Assembly: GCF_014695385.1 (NCBI RefSeq)
Contig: NZ_JACJOD010000031.1
Location: forward strand, 186,001 to 250,000
Direction: 5' to 3'
Origin: Trichocoleus sp. FACHB-46
GTDB taxonomy: Bacteria; Cyanobacteriota; Cyanobacteriia; FACHB-46
DNA: 64,000 nt
Shown: piece by piece, positions 44,233-52,455 of the stretch
Layout of the letters: the number at the start of each line of letters is the position of its first letter
How positions within the stretch are numbered: the stretch's first letter is position 1
Made by a program: the position numbers and the translations under genes
The notes under the pieces: generated by a model
The model's input: the letters and a program-made list of their open reading frames with translations, nothing else
What the model was told of the DNA's origin: nothing
Database searches by the model: none

Positions 44233-45444
44233 ATGAGAACAGTACTAACAGGAATTTCGGGAGCTGCGATCGCGATCGGCAGCTTGACCTTAATTAGCCA
44301 GCCCAGCACCGCCGCCACCTTAAGCTTCAATCAAGTGTATTTTTTTGGCGATAGTCTGAGCGATCCTGGTAACGCCTATAGAGCATCAGCCGGGTTAGTG
44401 CCCCCTAGCCCTCCTTATGCCCAGCGATTTAGCAATGGCCCTGTTTGGGCGGAATACTTATCAGGTCAATTGGGTCTTAGCCCTGTCCCTAGCACTCAGC
44501 TTTCGGCTCAAAACCCGCCGCTGCAAGGAGCCAATTTTGCTTTTGGGGGTGCCACCTCAGGCACAGCCAATACTGTAGTTCCCCTTTTCCCAGCGCTGCA
44601 ACAGCAAATTGCCCAGTTTCTTAGCTTGCAGGCTCCCGCAAATCCGAATGCGCTCTTTGTGCTGTGGGCTGGTGCGAATGACTATCTACCAACAGAAAGT
44701 ACTTTTCAACCCTTTACCAATCCCAAGCCCTCTGTCACCAACATTACTACAGCAGTTAGTGCGCTAGAGGCGGCTGGAGCACAAAATATTCTGGTGGTGA
44801 ATCTACCAGATTTAGGCACTTTACCGCTAACCCGTATTACCACTGATGCTCCGAGGCTGAATGCCTTATCCAAAGCTCACAATAATTTCCTCTTTCGCCA
44901 AATGAGGCGCTTAGAGCGATCGCCTGGTTTTGATGCCAATATCATTCCGCTTGATGTCAATGCTTTGTTTCAGCAGGTCATCAACCAACCGTCTCAGTTT
45001 GGCTTGACCAATGTCACCGATTCTTGTTTTGTTCAACAACCATTCAGCATTTGTAGTAACCCCAATGAGTATTTGTTTTGGGACAGAATCCATCCCACCA
45101 CAGCCGCTCACCAGTTGATTGGTAATTTCGCCTTCGATAACCTCGTTGCTCTATTTCCACCGACAACCGCAGCAGCTTTCGCCGCACCTGAACCTACCAA
45201 TGCAGATTTGGCAACTTCAACCTTTGCGGCTCTTAAATCTGCGTCAGCTCCAGACTCCGCAACTTTGACAGCACTCCAATCTACCAGCCAGGCTTCAGCT
45301 TCTGTCCCTGAACCCACGACTGCTTGGGGGCTTCTAGCCTTAGCAGGTTTGGGAATCAGTCAAGTGTGGCGGCGTCGAGAAGTTTTGGCCAATGGTCCTG
45401 CTAGCGTTGTCGAGGCGGCTGAAACGCATACACATCTCGGATAA
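44233..45444 (+). CDS. Secreted SGNH/GDSL-type esterase with PEP-CTERM sorting signal
   Basis: The 403-residue protein has a signal peptide (cleavage near residue 28) and an SGNH hydrolase core: nucleophile Ser41 in 'YFFGDSLSDPGNAY', block III in 'LWAGANDYLP', and the Asp-His pair in 'DRIHPTTAAHQL'. Near the C-terminus is a PEP-CTERM signal, 'VPEPTTAWGLLALAGLGISQ' followed by VWRRR, which an exosortase would cleave during surface display. Twenty further residues follow the arginines, which is unusual, and the gene overlaps the convergent creatininase-like gene by 44 bases. It probably hydrolyses esters or lipids at the cell surface. Confidence 0.9.
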   Translation: MRTVLTGISGAAIAIGSLTLISQPSTAATLSFNQVYFFGDSLSDPGNAYRASAGLVPPSPPYAQRFSNGPVWAEYLSGQLGLSPVPSTQLSAQNPPLQGANFAFGGATSGTANTVVPLFPALQQQIAQFLSLQAPANPNALFVLWAGANDYLPTESTFQPFTNPKPSVTNITTAVSALEAAGAQNILVVNLPDLGTLPLTRITTDAPRLNALSKAHNNFLFRQMRRLERSPGFDANIIPLDVNALFQQVINQPSQFGLTNVTDSCFVQQPFSICSNPNEYLFWDRIHPTTAAHQLIGNFAFDNLVALFPPTTAAAFAAPEPTNADLATSTFAALKSASAPDSATLTALQSTSQASASVPEPTTAWGLLALAGLGISQVWRRREVLANGPASVVEAAETHTHLG

Positions 45445-46204
45445 CTTGAACCCAACCTGCTGCCAGCGACTCTAAGAGACGATCGCCCTTTTCGGCGCTG
45501 GCAGTCGTTGGGTCACCAATTACTCCACTTTGGCTCAAGTCTCGCGTAGTCCAAGCAAAAGGTAGTTTACCTTCTATGCTCAAAAGACTGCCTTCAGGCT
45601 GCTCTGGGGGATATTCCGCGATCGCCTTTTCCATCCGAATTTGGTTTGGCAAAATCGCCAGCATCAAGCTGGTTTCCGCATCTCCCGCATGAATGCCCAA
45701 CTTCAGTTCTTGAGGGCTGAGGAGTTCTTTGGCAATGTGTGGAGCTTGCCAAACGAACAAAGGAAAGATACTAAAATCTTCGTACTTGACATGCAAATCC
45801 CGCGCCGCAATTTCCAGTACTTGGGGCTGTCCACCGTGGGAGTTCATCAGCACCAACTTACGGAATCCCGCTCTGTAGACACTTTCGGCAATTTCGCTGA
45901 TTGTTGCCAATAAAGTTTGAGCACTGAGCGTAATTGTGCCCGGAAAATGCCAGTGCTCGTTGGACTTGCCATAGTACAGCGGTGGTAAGGCATAGGCAGG
46001 AACGCTGGCCTCTAGCTGCTGCAACGCTTTACCCAAAACCGCTCCCCCGATCGCCGCATCCACAATTAGCGGCAAATGCGGCCCATGCTGCTCGATCGCG
46101 CCTAGAGGCTGCACTAGCACCACATTGGCTTTATCGGGCATCGCTTGAACTTCTGTCCAAGTGAGATAGGGGAAAAACCGCTCCGGAGGAATAAAGCTAT
46201 GCAT
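45401..46204 (-). CDS. Creatininase-family amidohydrolase
   Basis: The 267-residue protein has the metal-site motifs of the creatininase superfamily: 'QPLGAIEQHGPHLPLIVDAA' with Glu/His ligands, 'SNEHWHFPGTITLSAQTL', 'LVLMNSHGGQPQVLEIAARD' and 'GIHAGDAETSLMLAILPNQI'. In related families these proteins open cyclic amides or act on flavin and mycofactocin precursors; which applies here is unknown. It is cytoplasmic and intact. Its 3' end overlaps the esterase gene. Confidence 0.9.
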   Translation of the reverse strand: MHSFIPPERFFPYLTWTEVQAMPDKANVVLVQPLGAIEQHGPHLPLIVDAAIGGAVLGKALQQLEASVPAYALPPLYYGKSNEHWHFPGTITLSAQTLLATISEIAESVYRAGFRKLVLMNSHGGQPQVLEIAARDLHVKYEDFSIFPLFVWQAPHIAKELLSPQELKLGIHAGDAETSLMLAILPNQIRMEKAIAEYPPEQPEGSLLSIEGKLPFAWTTRDLSQSGVIGDPTTASAEKGDRLLESLAAGWVQVIRDVYAFQPPRQR

Positions 46205-46512
46205 AAATTAAAGTCTTTATTAAAAAAATATCCTGATTCATTCAATACTGTAGTTCACGGATTGCTTTGAGCTAGTTCACAGCCTCTCATAGTCTGGAAT
46301 TCCATTCAGTTCAGTATAAGCACGAAGGTTTGGCTTCAGCGATCGCCCCAAACATCGCTAGCTCAATCACACGCGATCGGCGCTTGATTTAATTCCGACG
46401 CTAACTCGAACCACAGAATCGGTCTTGCAGCGATCGCAGCGTCAAAAATTTCCACTAAATTCTCTCAGCAGAGAGCCGATAGCCGTAGATTCACTGATTT
46501 GCTGGTTTAGGA
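46205..46512. other. Divergent intergenic region
   Basis: The upstream part of the gap between the creatininase-like and transglycosylase genes. It contains several HIP1-related octamers and a small CTCTC/GAGAG hairpin near 46460. No gene was recognised. Confidence 0.4.
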
Positions 46513-46565
46513 GCACAGGCATCGTAAGGAGACTTGAGTTTTGGTCACTCAAGTTATGCCGTGTG
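46513..46565 (+). promoter_or_regulatory. Structured leader RNA before the lytic transglycosylase gene
   Basis: An outer stem (CACAGGCAT at 46514-46522 with ATGCCGTGTG at 46556-46565, one bulge) encloses an inner hairpin (ACTTGAG 46532-46538, CTCAAGT 46548-46554). It ends about 10 bases before the AGGAAGG ribosome-binding site of the TTG start. No T-run follows, so it looks like a translational or stability element. Confidence 0.5.
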
Positions 46566-46590
46566 AAGTTGATTTTAGGAAGGTTAGATT

Positions 46591-47205
46591 TTGCTAAAAC
46601 AGTGGACAAGTTCGCGCTCCCTCACAGCCGTAACCACTCTGGTCGTCCGAGGTTTGTTGATGGGAGGGCTAGCTCTGCCCGTGGTAGTTCCTGCGGCTCA
46701 AGCCAGCACCTATGATTTTCAGGTAGAACCATCATCAACGACCCCCTCGCTTCCTCCTCAAGTGATTGCGCTCCGCCGCGCCATTATTGGACAAGAAAGT
46801 GGCGCTAATTTTCGAGCTGTGAACCGCCATTCAGGAGCCTTGGGCTACGGCCAGGTCATGCCTGCCAACATCCCCAGTTGGACGAAAGAAGCCCTCGGTC
46901 ACTCCATTACAGCTTCAGAATTTCTCAACAGCCCTGAACTCCAACTCCAAGTGATTGACTTCAAACTCAATCAATATTGGCAAGCTGCTTTAGTTGCCAG
47001 TAACGGAGATGAAGCGATCGCCGTTCGTCGGGTGGCTTCTCATTGGTACAGCGGCAAGCCTTATCGCTATAACCACACTACAGCCAGTTATTATGGCGGA
47101 CACCGGTACCCCAGCGTTGCCGAGTACACGCTAGCCATCTTGCAGCGCTATGAACAGCAAAAAGGATTGTTAGGAATCGACCAGCTAGGTTACAGCCCTT
47201 GGTAA
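46591..47205 (+). CDS. Secreted lytic-transglycosylase-like protein
   Basis: The 204-residue protein has a long signal peptide ending PAAQA (near residue 38) and an SLT-type lysozyme-like domain. 'AIIGQESGANFRAVNRHSGA' contains the catalytic Glu in the usual ES motif, followed by 'LGYGQVMPANIPSWTKEALG' and, near the end, 'RVASHWYSGKPYRYNHTTAS'. It should cleave peptidoglycan glycan strands non-hydrolytically in the periplasm. The start is a TTG at 46591 with AGGAAGG at proper spacing; the next in-frame ATG would cut into the signal peptide. A structured leader precedes it. Confidence 0.85.
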   Translation: MLKQWTSSRSLTAVTTLVVRGLLMGGLALPVVVPAAQASTYDFQVEPSSTTPSLPPQVIALRRAIIGQESGANFRAVNRHSGALGYGQVMPANIPSWTKEALGHSITASEFLNSPELQLQVIDFKLNQYWQAALVASNGDEAIAVRRVASHWYSGKPYRYNHTTASYYGGHRYPSVAEYTLAILQRYEQQKGLLGIDQLGYSPW

Positions 47206-47226
47206 ACGGTTGGAGTTATGTGGGGT

Positions 47227-47261
47227 GGGCAAAGCCCGTTCCACAAATCCAGTTTGGTGAA
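47227..47261 (+). repeat. Short dispersed repeat C, copy 1
   Basis: A GGGC-AAA-GCCC mini-hairpin is followed by ACAAATCCAGTTTGGTGAA (47243-47261). The latter matches 18 of 19 bases at 48471-48489. It lies in the leader of the PPK2 gene. Confidence 0.7.
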
Positions 47262-47441
47262 ATATGTATATCTTGAGAAAGCTTGCCAGGTGACAGTGCG
47301 GCTAAATGTGGTCGCTAGAATAAGGCTGAGAGCGATCGCTAGATTGTAAAAGAGAAAGCGATCGCTTCACCTTAGAAAACAGACAGCCTGAAGTGATGCA
47401 CTCACTCAGGTGAGTCAAGCTGGTAAGCCAAGGGAAAACAG

Positions 47442-48404
47442 ATGGGCAAGAAGAAGCAGGCAGCCAAGAAAGCAGCAGCAGAGAACGGCATCAGTACAGA
47501 GATGTATCAGGCTCAAAAAGCCGCCAATCAAGCCACCGATGCAATTGCTGATGTGATGACTCCGGAGGATAATGTCGGCGATCGCCATCCTAGGCCAGAT
47601 TATCCCCGGTATCGCGTCCGTCCTGGGCACCCGATTGTTCTAGCCGATCTCGACCCTAACGAGTCGAATGCTTACCAGAATAAAAAAGATGCAGAACAAG
47701 AATTAGAACGACAAAGGCAACGCCTCCAAGAACTACAAGCCCGCTTATTCGCTGAGCAAAAGCAAAGCCTATTGATCGTGCTGCAAGCCATTGATACTGG
47801 AGGCAAAGACGGCACGATCAAAAGTGTGTTTCAAGGCGTGAATCCCCAAGGTTGCCAAGTTTGGTCATTTAAGCAACCTAGTGTCGAAGAACTCAATCAC
47901 GACTTTCTCTGGCGGTATCATCAACGCACACCGGGACGAGGCATGATCGCCATCTTCAACCGATCGCACTACGAAGATGTGTTGGTGACGCGGGTGAAGC
48001 AGTTGGTGCCAGAACAAATTTGGCGAGGGCGCTACCAGTTGATTAATGAGTTTGAGCATATGTTGGCTCTGAATCACATCACGGTGCTCAAGTTCTTTCT
48101 CCACATCTCCAAAGATGAGCAAAAGCGCCGCCTCGAATCTCGCTTAGCGGAACCCGATAAACGCTGGAAGTTCTCGATCAATGATGTCAAAGAACGTCTC
48201 CTTTGGGACGACTACCAAATAGCATTTCAAGATGCGCTCAATTCTTGCTCGACGGAATATGCGCCTTGGTATGCAATTCCTGCTAACAAGAAGTGGTATC
48301 GCAATCTGGTAGTGGCTCGCACGATTGCAGATACTTTGGAATCCATGAATCCTCAGTATCCTGCTGAACCCCCCGGATTAAATGAGATTGTAATTCCCGA
48401 TTGA
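47442..48404 (+). CDS. Polyphosphate kinase 2 family protein
   Basis: The 320-residue protein has an N-terminal Lys/Ala-rich extension and a PPK2 core. 'LLIVLQAIDTGGKDGTIKSV' is the P-loop, 'SFKQPSVEELNHDFLWRYHQ' and 'GMIAIFNRSHYEDVLVTRV' carry the Walker B and lid elements, and 'DDYQIAFQDALNSCSTEYAP' lies near the end. It transfers phosphate between polyphosphate and nucleotides in the cytoplasm; by pattern it fits the TIGR03709 type, which commonly phosphorylates AMP or ADP. The start codon is uncontested. A single gene. Confidence 0.92.
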   Translation: MGKKKQAAKKAAAENGISTEMYQAQKAANQATDAIADVMTPEDNVGDRHPRPDYPRYRVRPGHPIVLADLDPNESNAYQNKKDAEQELERQRQRLQELQARLFAEQKQSLLIVLQAIDTGGKDGTIKSVFQGVNPQGCQVWSFKQPSVEELNHDFLWRYHQRTPGRGMIAIFNRSHYEDVLVTRVKQLVPEQIWRGRYQLINEFEHMLALNHITVLKFFLHISKDEQKRRLESRLAEPDKRWKFSINDVKERLLWDDYQIAFQDALNSCSTEYAPWYAIPANKKWYRNLVVARTIADTLESMNPQYPAEPPGLNEIVIPD

Positions 48405-48448
48405 GCGATCGCGCCAGATCATCAGGCGCTACTAGTCTTGGGGTTGGA

Positions 48449-48489
48449 TGGGCTTTGCCCACTTAACCTGACAAATCCAATTTGGTGAA
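48449..48489 (+). repeat. Short dispersed repeat C, copy 2
   Basis: A TGGGC-TTT-GCCCA hairpin (48449-48461) is followed by ACAAATCCAATTTGGTGAA (48471-48489), which matches copy 1 at 18 of 19 bases. It lies in the leader of the P450 gene. Confidence 0.7.
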
Positions 48490-48530
48490 TTAGTAGCTCT
48501 AGAAATAGATCAATAATCAGCAGAGAGATT

Positions 48531-49874
48531 ATGCCGAGCCCATTACCAAATCCGGTTAACACACCTGCTTGGTGGCAATTGCTCAATTGGATTGCCGACC
48601 CGATCCAATTTCAACAGAAATACAGCCAGCAGTATGGGGATATGTTCACGTTGCGGCTGGGGAGTCTAGGAAGACCAATCGTGGTAGGCAATCCGCAAGC
48701 GATCCAAGACATCTTTAGCCAAGATGCCAAATTTGATATTGGTCGAGCCAATGCGATCGCAGAACCCCTGATTGGGCGTAACTCTCTGATGTTGATGGAT
48801 GGCGATCGCCACCGTCGCGAACGCAAACTGTTAATGCCGCCTTTTCATGGAGAAAGGCTCCAAACCTACGCCCAACAGATCTGTTTGATCACAGAACAGG
48901 TTGCCAGCCAATGGCACGTGGGGCAAACGTTTGTAGCTCGGACTGCCATGCAGCGAGTGAGTCTAGAGATCATTCTGCAAATCGTCTTTGGCTTGAGTGA
49001 AGGAGAGCGCTACGAGCAACTTAAACCCCTCCTCACGCAATGGCTAGATATGACGGATTCTCCACTCCGCTCTAGCTTCCTATTTCTGAAATTTTTACAA
49101 AAAGATTGGGGAACCTGGAGTCCTTGGGGCCAAATGCGGCAGCGACAACGTCAAGTACATGCTCTCCTTCAGGCAGAAATTGCAGAGAGACGTACACAAG
49201 GAGAAACTGGTCGTAAGGATGTCCTGAGTCTGATGATGGCGGTGCGAGATGAGCAGGGGCAAGCCATGACCGATGAGGAGATCCGAGATGAACTCCTGAC
49301 CATCTTGTTTGCAGGACATGAAACAACAGCAACCACTCTAGCTTGGGCTTTCTATCAAATTCATCGCAACCCTCAGGTGCGAGAAAAATTACTGCATGAA
49401 CTAGACAGCATGGGCGATCGCTCCGCCCCAATGGAGTTGGCTCAGTTGCCTTACCTCAATGCTGTTTGCCAAGAAGCATTGCGGATGTACCCCGTTCTTC
49501 CAGTGGTTTTTCCCCGAGTTGCCAAATCACCTGTGCAAATAGCAGGCCAGGAGTTTGCGCCTGAAACCACCTTTATCCCCAGCATTTATTTGGTGCATTA
49601 CCGAGAAGAGCTGTATCCCAATGCTCAACAGTTCCAGCCAGAACGGTTCCTAGAGCGGCAATACTCCCCTTCAGAATATCTCCCGTTTGGTGGAGGCAGT
49701 CGGCGGTGCTTGGGATACGCCTTAGCGCAGTTAGAAATGAAGTTGGTCTTGGCAACAGTTCTCTCTCAATATCAACTAACCTTGGCAGAGAACGAGCCTG
49801 TGAAACTCCAACGCCGTGGCTTCACCCTCGCTCCTAAAGGTGGGGTACGAATGGTGATGGCTGGGAAAAGATGA
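48531..49874 (+). CDS. Cytochrome P450, CYP110-like
   Basis: The 447-residue monooxygenase has an I-helix oxygen-activation motif in '[16 protein letters not shown]', the ExxR pair in '[16 protein letters not shown]', and the haem-thiolate site '[18 protein letters not shown]' with Cys393. The N-terminal '[20 protein letters not shown]' segment and overall pattern fit the cyanobacterial CYP110 family, which hydroxylates fatty acids, alkanes or terpenoids. No ferredoxin, reductase or terpene synthase is adjacent. The gene is intact and follows PPK2 by 126 bases. Confidence 0.93.
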   Translation: MPSPLPNPVNTPAWWQLLNWIADPIQFQQKYSQQYGDMFTLRLGSLGRPIVVGNPQAIQDIFSQDAKFDIGRANAIAEPLIGRNSLMLMDGDRHRRERKLLMPPFHGERLQTYAQQICLITEQVASQWHVGQTFVARTAMQRVSLEIILQIVFGLSEGERYEQLKPLLTQWLDMTDSPLRSSFLFLKFLQKDWGTWSPWGQMRQRQRQVHALLQAEIAERRTQGETGRKDVLSLMMAVRDEQGQAMTDEEIRDELLTILFAGHETTATTLAWAFYQIHRNPQVREKLLHELDSMGDRSAPMELAQLPYLNAVCQEALRMYPVLPVVFPRVAKSPVQIAGQEFAPETTFIPSIYLVHYREELYPNAQQFQPERFLERQYSPSEYLPFGGGSRRCLGYALAQLEMKLVLATVLSQYQLTLAENEPVKLQRRGFTLAPKGGVRMVMAGKR

Positions 49875-50054
49875 GTTAGGGATGTTGGTTGAATCAAAGA
49901 TGGGGAGGGGCGATCGCATCATTCACATTTTCACCTAAAGGTCGAAAACGAGGGTAATATACGGAAAAACATACATTCCACCTAAGCATCTGGATTGTGT
50001 GAGTAGGCGGAAAAAGTACACCTAATAAATAGTTGACTCACGAGTGAGACCGAT

Positions 50055-50747
50055 ATGGTTTTTTCTCTTCACGAACTATCATCTGAGGAGATTCAGTTAC
50101 TACCCATTGATCGCCTGGGTATTCTCGTCTTGAAGCATCTCGTCGAAACTAGGGAGTGGAATTCATACAACTTCTTGAATTTGGGAAGGGAACAGCGTGT
50201 GCCTGAACCAACCCTTAAATGTTGGTCCGAAGCTCTCAACTGGCTTATATCTAAAAATCTTGTTGCTCGGGGAACACCTGGACAATCAAATTCCGATACG
50301 ATATTTGTTACTCGTCTTGGAATGAAAACTTTGCAAACAGGGCCTGAAGCAATCCAAGCTGCTGAGCGTCTGGATGTGGCACTACATCATCGCCTTGAGC
50401 ACGTAAAGTCACAGTTTTTACTCGGACAATATGAGCTAGCAGCATTTGCAGCGATGCGAGAAGTAGAAATTCGAGTTCGAGAGCTCTCTGATTCTGAATC
50501 GTCTCTGATTGGTGTGAAGCTCATGCGAAAGTCTTTCGGGGAGGGTGGAAAACTAGCCGATCCAGAGCTAGATCCAGGGGAACGAGTTGGCATTATGGAG
50601 CTATTTGCTGGAGCTATAGGTACTTTCAAAAACCCTCCCAGTCACAGGCAAGTTAACTATGCTGACCCTACAGAGGCCTCGGAGGTTGTTCTGCTCGCAG
50701 ACCTTCTAATGAGACTATTGGATCGCACTGCGGCACGAGTCGCCTGA
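50055..50747 (+). CDS. TIGR02391/Ymh-type protein, HEPN-like C-terminal domain
   Basis: The 230-residue protein has an N-terminal helical or winged-helix-like part ('WSEALNWLISKNLVARGTPG') and a C-terminal domain matching TIGR02391 (Ymh): 'YELAAFAAMREVEIRVREL', then 'GIMELFAGAIGTFKNPPSHR'. The last block resembles the R-x4-6-H region of HEPN nuclease-like domains, some of which act in phage defence or toxin systems. It is solitary here, so a defence role is only a possibility. A 5-base inverted repeat (CTCAC-GA-GTGAG, 50037-50048) overlaps the ribosome-binding region. Confidence 0.75.
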   Translation: MVFSLHELSSEEIQLLPIDRLGILVLKHLVETREWNSYNFLNLGREQRVPEPTLKCWSEALNWLISKNLVARGTPGQSNSDTIFVTRLGMKTLQTGPEAIQAAERLDVALHHRLEHVKSQFLLGQYELAAFAAMREVEIRVRELSDSESSLIGVKLMRKSFGEGGKLADPELDPGERVGIMELFAGAIGTFKNPPSHRQVNYADPTEASEVVLLADLLMRLLDRTAARVA

Positions 50748-50877
50748 GCCATGAACTAACAAAAGTACAAAAGCACAGAGACTACACCTCGGATTCATCT
50801 GTGTTATAGAGGGCAACTTAGACTCAAACTTAATTTTTTTGATAATTTCCGACATTTTTTACAGTTGTGCTTAGACT

Positions 50878-52449
50878 GTGGAAAGCTCGTATCAAAAAAT
50901 ACCTCTACTGATGCGTCTTACCCAAGTTTCAGCGATCGCCCTCACGCTTGTCTTTTCTCTTCTACCCGTTCACTTGCCTGGATGGTCGAGTTCGGTAGCA
51001 ATTGCCGAGGGCAAACCCCCTAAAATCGATCGCCGAGAACGAGCAATGCTACTGATCTCTAAAGCAGAGTGGGTATATTCGGCCAGGTTTCCAGAAGCCA
51101 GTCTGCCTCTTTACGAGCAGGGATTTCGACTCCTGCAGGAAGTAGGCGATCGCACTCAAGAAGCCGATGTTTTGATGGAGCTTGCAAATAGGATTCGCTT
51201 CAGAGGACGGCTTCAAGCAGCGCTGCCCTACTATCAAAGAGTTTTGGCACTTCATCAGAAAGGCATTGTGGTTGCCGCTCCGCAGCGTTTGCCGCATCGA
51301 GGGAAAGCATCTGCCATTGCGATCGGCGACATTTATCAGGCAGCAAGACAGTTTGACCAGGCGTTATCTGCCTATGAACAGGCATTAGCCTTCAAACACG
51401 AGATCGAGGGGGAATGGACGGATGCTAACATCGTCACCAAGATGGGGACAGTTCACCATCTAGCTGGACGACCAGAACGAGCGATCGCGGCTTATCAGCA
51501 AGCCCAATCTCTATATCGGCGGACGGGAGACAACTTACCGGGTGTCTTCTTTCAAAAAACCAAACTGCTCAATCGCGTCGGATTGGTGCATCAATCACAA
51601 GGACAGCCCAAGTTAGCGTTAGCCGCTTATCAGCAAGGGTTAGCGGCTCTGAAAAACAAACGCGGAGAGCCTGAAAGAATTGTCGATCGAGTTTTGACGC
51701 TAGAAAATATCCGCGATCTTCATCAGGCACAGGGAGAGAAGGCACAGGTTGCTGCCTATACACAACAAGCAAAAGAGGCGCTATCAGAACCGCTGCCAGC
51801 CCTGGATGTGGGTGGAACCGATCACTTTCGACGAGCGGAGGTGTTGGCAACCATTGGTAGCTTTTACCTGGAAGCGGGACAGCTTAAGCGTGCCAAGCAC
51901 TACTATGATCGGGCAGTGGCGATCGCCCGTGAATCCCCCTTTACGCCTGCCGAAGATAACATCCTGAGCAGGATTAGAACCGATTATCGGCAGCTAGGGC
52001 GGCTGGAACAAACTCTATCTGTGCAACAGCGACAAATGGAGATTTCTCGATCCAAGGGACAGTCGATTAACATTGCTGCATCGCTACGGTTCTTGGGGGA
52101 GACGTATCAGCAATTGCAACAATGGCAAGCTGCCCTGTCAGCCTATCAGCAGGCATTGTCCACCCTTCAGTCCAGCCAAAAGTCTAACCGCGAGCCTCTC
52201 ACAATTGCTCTGTTACGCTTTCGAATTGGCACGGTTTATCAGGCACAGGGGCAACCTGAACAGGCTTTAACTGCCTATCAGCAGGCGTTAGCACTTTATC
52301 AAGAATTTCGGTTTCCTGAAGGACAAGTGCAGGTGCTTCAGCAAATCGGCAAACTTTACGAAGCTCAAGGTAAGGTTGAACTTGCACAACAGCATTATCA
52401 GCAAGCAGAAACGCTCCTCAATCAGCTTCTTTCATTTTTTCGAACATAG
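50878..52449 (+). CDS. Exported TPR-repeat protein
   Basis: The product has a hydrophobic export signal ('VSAIALTLVFSLLPVHLPGW') and then about nine tetratricopeptide repeats to the end, for example 'GDIYQAARQFDQALSAYEQA', 'GLVHQSQGQPKLALAAYQQG' and 'GTVYQAQGQPEQALTAYQQA'. It probably acts as a periplasmic protein-interaction scaffold. The frame opens at a GTG (50878), giving 523 residues; an ATG at 50911, eleven codons later, is an equally good start and keeps the signal. Neither has a clear ribosome-binding site. It resembles the N-terminal half of CHAT-TPR proteins, but no CHAT domain is present. Confidence 0.82.
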   Translation: MESSYQKIPLLMRLTQVSAIALTLVFSLLPVHLPGWSSSVAIAEGKPPKIDRRERAMLLISKAEWVYSARFPEASLPLYEQGFRLLQEVGDRTQEADVLMELANRIRFRGRLQAALPYYQRVLALHQKGIVVAAPQRLPHRGKASAIAIGDIYQAARQFDQALSAYEQALAFKHEIEGEWTDANIVTKMGTVHHLAGRPERAIAAYQQAQSLYRRTGDNLPGVFFQKTKLLNRVGLVHQSQGQPKLALAAYQQGLAALKNKRGEPERIVDRVLTLENIRDLHQAQGEKAQVAAYTQQAKEALSEPLPALDVGGTDHFRRAEVLATIGSFYLEAGQLKRAKHYYDRAVAIARESPFTPAEDNILSRIRTDYRQLGRLEQTLSVQQRQMEISRSKGQSINIAASLRFLGETYQQLQQWQAALSAYQQALSTLQSSQKSNREPLTIALLRFRIGTVYQAQGQPEQALTAYQQALALYQEFRFPEGQVQVLQQIGKLYEAQGKVELAQQHYQQAETLLNQLLSFFRT

Positions 52450-52455
52450 CCGCCT

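Noticed and set aside
46440-46590. Possible c-di-AMP (ydaO-type) riboswitch before the lytic transglycosylase gene
   Set aside because: The gene type fits, but I could not find the conserved GGGGGAACC or GCUAACCUCGUAGGC-type blocks; only unrelated hairpins are present.
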